Assembly: GCF_027744825.2 (NCBI RefSeq)
Contig: NC_071342.1
Coordinates: 7,521,501 to 7,585,500, forward strand
Source: Synchiropus splendidus
Lineage: Eukaryota; Chordata; Actinopteri; Syngnathiformes; Callionymidae
Length of the DNA stretch: 64,000 bases
Reading direction: 5' to 3'
In this document: positions 57,301-64,000 of the stretch, piece by piece
How positions within the stretch are numbered: position 1 is the stretch's first letter
How the letters are laid out: every line of letters begins with the position of its first letter
Made by a program: the position numbers and the translations under genes
The notes under the pieces: model-generated
Databases searched by the model: none
What the model was told of the DNA's origin: nothing
The model's input: the letters and a program-made list of their open reading frames with translations, nothing else

Positions 57301-60276
57301 CAACCGTATGCTGCCCAACTCGCCCATTACTCAGTGTCGGTCCTAATCAGTAAAACAATCTTTAACTGGTCAAGAACATTCCCTACTCATTGGACATCCA
57401 GCACCAAGGTCTGCAGAGGCCCAGTTTTGCTCCACTGACTCTGCGGGGTAAATGGAGATAATGGGAGTCATATGCTGGCTGTTGGTTTGGGGCTGGTCGG
57501 ATACTAAATGTTTATGGTCTCCATGTAGTCATGGGGTGGGGGGAGAAGGAACGGTTAGAGATGATTTAGAGAAATAACAAGACATTACTGGATTGGGGAT
57601 AAAATTACTTCATGCTGACATTTGTAATTCCTTTTTCCTGTGCACCATACTTTGGCTTTTGTCCGGACAAACTGGATTCTCTACTAACCAACCTATAGGG
57701 AAACAATGGGGCTATGTTCAAGACATTTTATTCAAATCTATCTCTGATTAAGTGCTGAGTTTGTGTCTTAGAACTTTAGAAAGTCGTGTGATCCTCTTGC
57801 CCATCCAAAGTATAGTGAGCTTTACAGCCCCTTTTGACTGTACTGAATTTTGGCCACAAAAGTGGATTGTGCGTCAAATGTGTTTCCTCCTTACAAGCTA
57901 CAACAGGTTTTCGGCTATGTTTGCTTTGATATACATTGACAAATAACTTCTCTGATTTGGCTGGGGAAAAAAAATACCCTTTATTCTTTTTCCATGGGGA
58001 CATCTTGCTTGTTTGTCCAAGAAAAACGGACTATTACCTTTTTTTATGATTGTCCCTGTCATTGCAACTCTTGACTACTTGACTACAAACCAAGACAACT
58101 CAAAATATAAGAAGACACTTGGCATGTGGGTGTCGTATGCTGTTATAGTGCAGGTGAGAACCTGCTGCAGTTTAGGCAGTTGTTTCTGTGCGTTGGTGTG
58201 TGTTCGTTTTGCTGTTGAACTGCTGTTATTGGCTTGACTTGTATTCCAGTCATGGCTCCAGCCCATGTTGGTTTGTAGTAACGCCCCACGCCAGGCTGGT
58301 CCAAGATGCAATAAAAAGTTTGAGTTCTGTTGCTTCACAGCATGTTATGTAAGTAAAACACGTCCAACCTGCCACAGAACCACATGTGATCGTTGTGTTA
58401 AGTCTGGAAAACAATTTATCCTGACGTGTTGAGCTGCAACAGAACGCTGTCATACGGTTACATTTGAATGGGGGACCTGAACCAGACTGCTGCCCTCTGA
58501 TTGGACTCTTTTCGTGTGCGCTCGGCTCACATGGAAGAGAGGCTCAAGGTCACCGCAGCTGCTCCCGCTACTCCTGCCAAAAAAAAAATTAAAGAAATAC
58601 TGGGCCAGGGTTTTCCTCGTTGTCTCCCAGGTTGCGGACGTACGCATGTTTGTCACTAAACAAAGCATCGGGACCACCGCATGAAAATAGATGACCTCAA
58701 GGTTTAACCTGTTTTTATTCAGTGCAGCGGCATTTGTCTGCACTTTTCCATCTATGAGCAAACTCAAGCAAAGTTTCATATCGGCTTTTTTTTTTTAATC
58801 CTTGTACTTTCTAAGAAAATCTTTACGAGTGTTTGGACCTGAATTCTGTTTGGGTTACGAACAAGAATTCCATTTAGTTGACAGAAAAACAAGAAACCTC
58901 TGGTGTAGTTACAGAGCAATATTTAATTTTGTGTATATGCGATATTGTGGACATAATTTGCATTATAGCCAAAGATAAACAATGTTCTATATTATGTATT
59001 TCTCTGTAGGAATATCAATTTCCTCTAATACTGGAGGAGAACCGCTAATAAATAAACTTCAAATGTAAACTTCAATGTCCATGTCGAGGTGCTGGAATAA
59101 GTGCGATTGCAATGTGGGTTTATGGACTTGTTTTTTGTTTTTTACTTGGGAACAAGAAAGTTCCATGTCACTTCCAGCAGGAAAAGAACTGTAGTAGTCA
59201 GATATTTTACTTCTTTTGTTTCAAATATGTAGTGTTTTGTGTCACAACGGACTCAAAGTAGTGTCACAAGGTGTTTGTTTACATTATTCATTTAAAATGC
59301 CCTATTTGGTCTAGTGAATACAGCAAATATATTTGTAAAGTCTTGAAGTTTTTGACCTACTGTTGAGTTATGTTGATTCTTTTGCTTTACTGTCACACAT
59401 TCTCTGGCTGCACCCTGCAAGTGTTTATTAAAGAACAAGTCTAACTTTGCTGCAGTGGAAAGATTTCATCACTGCAGCAAGCACACACAGCCCTGGTTTC
59501 ACTCTCTGACCCCAAAGCTTTTTGAAATAAAAATTTCCACACAGCGTCAAGCCTTGTAAACATCCTCGCCTGGGAAGAATAAAAAAAAAAAAACTGTTGT
59601 TAATGTCAACCCCAAAGATCAACATGCTGACTGTGCCTAGTCGGATAATCTAATTTCCACTTGCTACATTCATTTCTCTATTGATCACCATTGTGTGCTG
59701 AAGTTTCATGTCGCTATTGATTTAATGGTAATATTTTAAACAATATTTTACCATTATGCAAACTTGAAAGAGAACATCAAATATCCCTGTGGAATTCAAA
59801 TGTGACATTAGTTCTTGGAAAGTGTTTTTAACGTCAGTTTGTCTCTGAAGGGAACAACTTCTAGGAGAAGAGCAATTTGAAGAGCGATTAGTTTGCAAAG
59901 TGGCTCTACAGAGCTGTGTCGAAAAAGAAAAAGTCCTGATCATAACTTCAACATTACTCACCATTATCCATTGGCCCATGAACATGAGAAGAAAACAAGT
60001 TGAAAATTGAAGATTTTGTTTTCGTCACACACTGGGAAATTTCCCCGTGGCATCATCTGACACAGCTTTCATAATGATGTCTCTCTGTTGAAAGGAGATT
60101 TGGACCTCACAGCTAATGTTTTATCCAGTAGACCAAAGAATGGCTGATGCTTATCCATGATACTTTTGTTAAACTGTACAGCACTCTGTTCTTCTGTGTT
60201 CTTCTTTAAAGTTTGAAACAATATGCATTCCAGTTCCCTGGGTCATTAAAGGGGGCATACGTCCATCTCTCTTTCA
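48318..60276. other. fam53b first intron (about 12 kb)
   Basis: No exon, RNA gene or clear transposon was recognised on either strand. A pure (CA)n microsatellite lies at about 50034-50059. The length and lack of repeats are compatible with embedded regulatory elements, but I cannot identify any by eye. Confidence 0.4.
50034..50059. repeat. (CA)n dinucleotide microsatellite
   Basis: An uninterrupted CA run of about 26 bp inside the fam53b intron. Open frames crossing it (VCVCVCV on the minus strand) are artefacts. Confidence 0.9.
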
Positions 60277-60431
60277 GGCAACAAAGGAAATCCTCGGGAC
60301 GATTTTGAGGGCATTTTCAACAGATGGAAGGTCACCAACCGCTCATCTGTTCGACCCCTCAGCTCTAAGATGGCAGCCAGCAGCCTTCTTCTTCTACGGC
60401 CAATGAGACTGGAGCAGAGCTGTGTGTTACC
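60277..60431 (+). promoter_or_regulatory. fam53b 5' leader with two upstream ORFs
   Basis: The exon begins after an acceptor (TTTCAG) at 60276. uORF1 at 60324-60368 encodes 14 residues. uORF2 starts at 60370 and stops at 60436-60438, encoding 22 residues and overlapping the main ATG at 60432 in another frame (CCATGGTGA). Such leaders usually lower translation of the main frame. Confidence 0.55.
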
Positions 60432-63400
60432 ATGGTGATCATTTTCTCAAAGACACTGGAAAAGAAGAAGGGTGTCAATAATGTAAGGGCCAGTCACGTC
60501 GAAAGTCGGCTGGTAAGTTTGAGCTAAACCGTCAAATTATTTGCTGTCTGACTCATTGGTGTTTTTTCTGTTCATTCAAGTTCATTTGGAAAGCCAAAGT
60601 GCTGAAAATAAAGGCTTGAACTGATCCAAAATTATGGCATTTCTCTATATGCCTTATTAATTATACAGTACGTGCTTGATGGTACTGCTCCAGGTGGAAA
60701 TTTGGTGGGTAGTCATCATGCTGTGGCTGATAAGAATGGATTGGTGATCAGAAATGTGTTAATTGAGATCATATATATGGATATGAGCTATTTAAGATGA
60801 ATGAGAAAACTCTTTACTCATTTACGTTGCATAATTTCCATGGGTCACATGTGTTCACTTTGTCACCTGGGGTCATTAGAGGTTAACCCTTGGTATCTAT
60901 TGTGGTTCAGCGTATACAATAAGGCAGAAATGAAACTAAAAATGTTATTTGTTTGCATCTATTATGCTCGCCTGTAAAATTTTATACTTCCCCATTTCAA
61001 AAGTTTATTGGTACATTTTGTTCTCAACAGCGTGAGCTCCACACCATGAGCAGAGGGACGACCCTCTTCTCCTGTGGAACTGGGGGTAGGTCATCTGCTT
61101 TTGCTTCACTGTGAAGCCTTACAGTGAGATTTCTTATCATGGAGCGAGAAAGTAAACAGTCTTGGACACTGATAGTTAATCCACACTCGTTATTTCACTT
61201 CTGCCTTCACCCCCCCACCCTCATGCTTGGTCGGGAAGCACCTGCCTTCAGCAGACGTTGCACGAAACTCTCCTGGGAGGCTACAGTAAATGAATATGCT
61301 GTTGCTTATGTCAACATTTTCTCTTGGCTCTGTTCTTGTTGCTGTAATTACCCCCTGTGTTAAAGGATATGCTACTGTAAATACAAGCTCACGCTATCAT
61401 CCACAATGTCCTGCACCCTCATGTACATGTACACATATACCTCCCTGAAGTGGGACACGTGCGTTTTGAAGATTTGTCTACTTTCACTTAGCCTACGATG
61501 GACACTCTCATCCTGGCAGAGCCACCTCAAATTGTTTCTTGTCTTTAAACGGCTACTTTCATCTCAAGTCCTGCCAGATATGGACTCTTTAATCCAAACT
61601 AAGTTCAGCAACAAGGCCTCTTTTTAGGTTCAACAGTGGATTTGAGACCTCAGTTGGCTTTGCAGTCTGAGCCCCTGCGGCAGTTACTGATGCAAATCCT
61701 GCTCAACACTGATTGGAAGCTGTTTGCCAACCATTGCACAGATTCTTATCGTAAGAGCCTGACACGCATATTAAATCATTGTGTTCCACCGCCTTATTTT
61801 GTAAAAGCATTTGTCTGATTGTAGTCCAAACATTCTAAGTTTAAAGTGATTTTTTTAAATAGACTCTGAAGAGATTTTTCCGCAAGACTGATCAGCCATT
61901 TTATATCTGCCCTATACTTTGTAGCGCCGATTTTCTGCTTTTTTTCATATTTGTAACCAACGTTGTTAACATTGTTGCTTCACCTTCCATTCAACAAGCA
62001 GCAGGCAACCTTTTTAGAACATCTCTGCTCTTGCAAAAGTTTCCAAATACTGGACTGCAATGATGGCTTTGCTCACCGCCTCACTCCAGCATCCTGTTTA
62101 CTTCTGGAGCACGGCGATGACATGAAGTGACCCTGTCATTATATATGTCCAGAAAAACACATTCGTATCAGATCAGCAGTTGCAATCGATTGATCTGATT
62201 TTAGATCAGATCGATCTAGTAGGATCGTATGCATATTAATCGGTAGATTGATCTTGGTGGATTGTTACACGCCTACAGGCCAATCATAGTCAGAGTCACT
62301 CAAGTACACTTAGACCATGAACTATGTAGTTGGGTTGCTGTTGCCCTTTCTTTTTACCTTGTTACTGTTGTGTTTTCAGTATGAAGGTTACATTTTGCTC
62401 ACCATTGTATCAGCAACTGTATGTTGCTAAAAGAAAAGGTCCAAGGCATCTTTATAAAGGTCCTCTGTCATAGTGAGCAGTGTTTGTTTTCCTCAACATG
62501 AGTGATTCTTTGCGTATATGGAAACATTTCTTATCTGTCTGTTTCGGTTGTTGCAGAGGCTGACAGGTGGTTGAACCTGGGCAGAAGCTGCGGCCGTCAG
62601 CAGAATGTTCCCTGCCAGTCCGGTTCAAGTCTGGACAGATTGTGGGATGTGACGCCTGAGCTGAGAAGCCCGCACTGGTCCAAGGATCCGGGCAGCGCCA
62701 CCACAATAACGAGTCTGATTAGAGATCTCGACCTCAGTGATGGCAACAACCCCCACGCCATTTCATCCGCTGCCGACCTCACCGCTACGGCCGCTAGCCT
62801 TGCTCCCGCTGCCCCGCCAAGCAAACGCCAGTGTCGCTCCCTGTCCTTCTCTGATGAGTTCAGCGGCTTCCGCTCGTCCTGGAGACCCCAGGGCTCCAGA
62901 GTGTGGACGGCTGTGGAGAAACGCAGATGTCACAGTGGGGGGAGTGTGCGAGGAGCTGGAGGGTTATCCGGTGGGCATTACCCCGCCATGCAGCGCAGCT
63001 CCAGCTTCAGTTTACCTTCTCACATCAGCACCCCTGGAGATGGAGGCCTGGACTTGCCATTTTTTAACCAGCGACTTCCTCTTCACCCCGAGTTCACAGC
63101 TTCTCCTACCTCTCCCTGCTTACGCCACATATCCAGCCAGCAGCACTTTGTCAGACCTCTTTCCCTTTCCCATGAGCAGATAAGCCTTCCAGAGCTCCAA
63201 AGCGAGGAAGCATCAGAGGCCAGTTCCCCAGACTCCACCCCTGAGTTAGGCCGGCGAGCTAGCCAGAGAGTCGGGGCCTCAGGTTGTCTGTCAAGAAGCA
63301 AGTCTCAGCCATGCGTTTTAAATGACAAAAAGATTGGCATGAAGCGCAGAAGACCAGAAGATGTCCAGGAGCAGCGACCCTCCTTGGACTTGGCAAAGAT

Positions 63401-64000
63401 GACCCAGGTCAGTTTAAATCAAAGACACATGTTCCAGACGCACACAGACAGACAATTATAATATCACTTACATTGGCTGATTAGGCATAAATCAACAGCA
63501 GATTGTCTTTAATCTTGGCCTTAATTCTTCAAAGTCTCTGATATATTTGATTTACTCTTTCAACTCGAGCAACACAGTTCTTATTGTCCTCTCAAAAAAT
63601 GAACTTGAGAAGTCTTATAAAATCTGGTGTGATGAATTTCAGTTGTGTAAATATTTCACCACATTTCCGGGTAAAAGGAAAACATGTAATGCCTTGAAAG
63701 GCTTATTTGTGAGCGCGCAGCCATGTTGTTTTGGGGAAGTAAGAGATTTTGTTTCATCTCATTTTCATCTGGCACCTCTAATTTATCTTAACTTCATTTC
63801 ATGTGATCATCTGCACTTAAAAAAAAAGAAAAATATAGCACATGAAGGATTTTAATATGATTTGTTGAGACATGTTTATAATGGAACAAGGAACAGATGA
63901 TTCATTCAATTTTGGTGTTCATCTGTATCCCCACATCTTCTGAAGGATGAATGGAGAGAAAGTTGCTCCTATTGTGTGTGTGTTGGGCAGAGGTCTCCTC
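60432..64000 (+). CDS. fam53b: Fam53B (Simplet) protein, 5' part of gene
   Basis: Nuclear protein of the FAM53 family; in fish (Simplet) it is reported to promote beta-catenin nuclear localisation and regenerative proliferation. Three coding exons: 60432-60512, 61031-61085, 62557-63407; phases agree and give 329 residues so far. The start MVIIFSKTLEKKKG is followed by ELHTMSRGTTLFSCG, then EADRWLNLGRSC. Family blocks: TSLIRDLDLSD (about 97-107), PSKRQCRSLSFSDEFSGFRSSWRPQGSRVWTAVEKRRC (about 133-170), MQRSSSFSLPS, LSLSHEQISLPEL, DSTPELGRRAS, and SRSKSQPCVLNDKK...KRRRPEDVQEQRPSLDLAKM (about 291-327, with an NLS-like KRRRP). An acceptor-like TTGGGCAG at 63983-63990 may start the next exon; the C-terminus lies beyond the window. 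Phospho-type Ser clusters are consistent with 14-3-3 or kinase regulation (inference). It is downstream of eef1akmt2 on the same strand, as in human. Confidence 0.93.
62188..62216. repeat. GATC-rich imperfect inverted repeat
   Basis: Arms GATTGATCTGAT (62188-62199) and ATCAGATCGATC (62205-62216) pair with one G-T mismatch around a short loop. Further GATC/ATCG words lie on both sides. It is in fam53b intron 3, about 340 bp before the last visible exon. Probably a degraded palindromic repeat. Confidence 0.55.

Noticed and set aside
61636..61818. 60-codon plus-strand frame between fam53b exons
   Set aside because: Its acceptor-like start leads to no family-related protein, and exon 61031-61085 joins 62557 in phase without it.
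62737..63183. 148-codon plus-strand frame overlapping fam53b exon 62557-63407
   Set aside because: It is in a different frame from the conserved Fam53B blocks; shadow ORF in a GC-rich exon.

Overview
The window is vertebrate nuclear DNA, most likely from a ray-finned (teleost) fish. The genes are split by GT-AG introns. The base composition is AT-rich with CpG-richer promoters, and the encoded proteins match vertebrate families closely while carrying insertions relative to the mammalian versions. Teleost-style repeats are present: an RTE-type LINE, a hAT-type MITE and a palindromic TA-target MITE. No bacterial or viral genes, CRISPR arrays, rRNA or tRNA genes were found. All gene structures were assembled by eye from exon translations, splice sites and phase bookkeeping.

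Five protein-coding genes lie in the order ctbp2 (+, 3' part only), zranb1 (-), abraxas2 (-), eef1akmt2 (+), fam53b (+, 5' part only). As I recall it, this is the order and relative orientation of the human 10q26.13 block CTBP2-ZRANB1-ABRAXAS2-EEF1AKMT2-FAM53B, read in reverse. Layout: 1-4038 holds the last seven coding exons of ctbp2. 4.0-9.1 kb holds the tail-to-tail 3' ends of ctbp2 and zranb1. 9.1-31.5 kb is zranb1, with nine coding exons and a probable non-coding first exon at a CCAAT/ETS promoter. 34.4-39.6 kb is abraxas2 (nine coding exons). 39.6-40.0 kb is a compact divergent promoter shared by abraxas2 and eef1akmt2. 40.0-44.9 kb is eef1akmt2 (six coding exons). 44.9-48.1 kb is intergenic and holds a hAT element. 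From about 48.2 kb to the end is fam53b, with a probable non-coding exon, a 12-kb intron and three coding exons before the window ends.

Functionally, CtBP (transcriptional corepressor), Trabid/ZRANB1 (deubiquitinase reported in Wnt signalling) and Fam53B/Simplet (reported to control beta-catenin nuclear localisation) all touch Wnt/beta-catenin output. Trabid and Abraxas2/ABRO1 (BRISC scaffold) both act in non-degradative ubiquitin signalling. Eef1akmt2 is an eEF1A lysine methyltransferase.

The most notable non-genic observations are: an RTE LINE insertion with an exact 13-bp target-site duplication; a 466-bp hAT element with an exact 8-bp duplication; an 881-bp element with 29-bp terminal inverted repeats and no clear family; strong CTCF-type and ZNF143-type motifs, two of them in the divergent promoter; two uORFs before the fam53b start, one overlapping it; and a candidate alternative last exon for eef1akmt2. 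I found no evidence of an entirely new multi-gene system.
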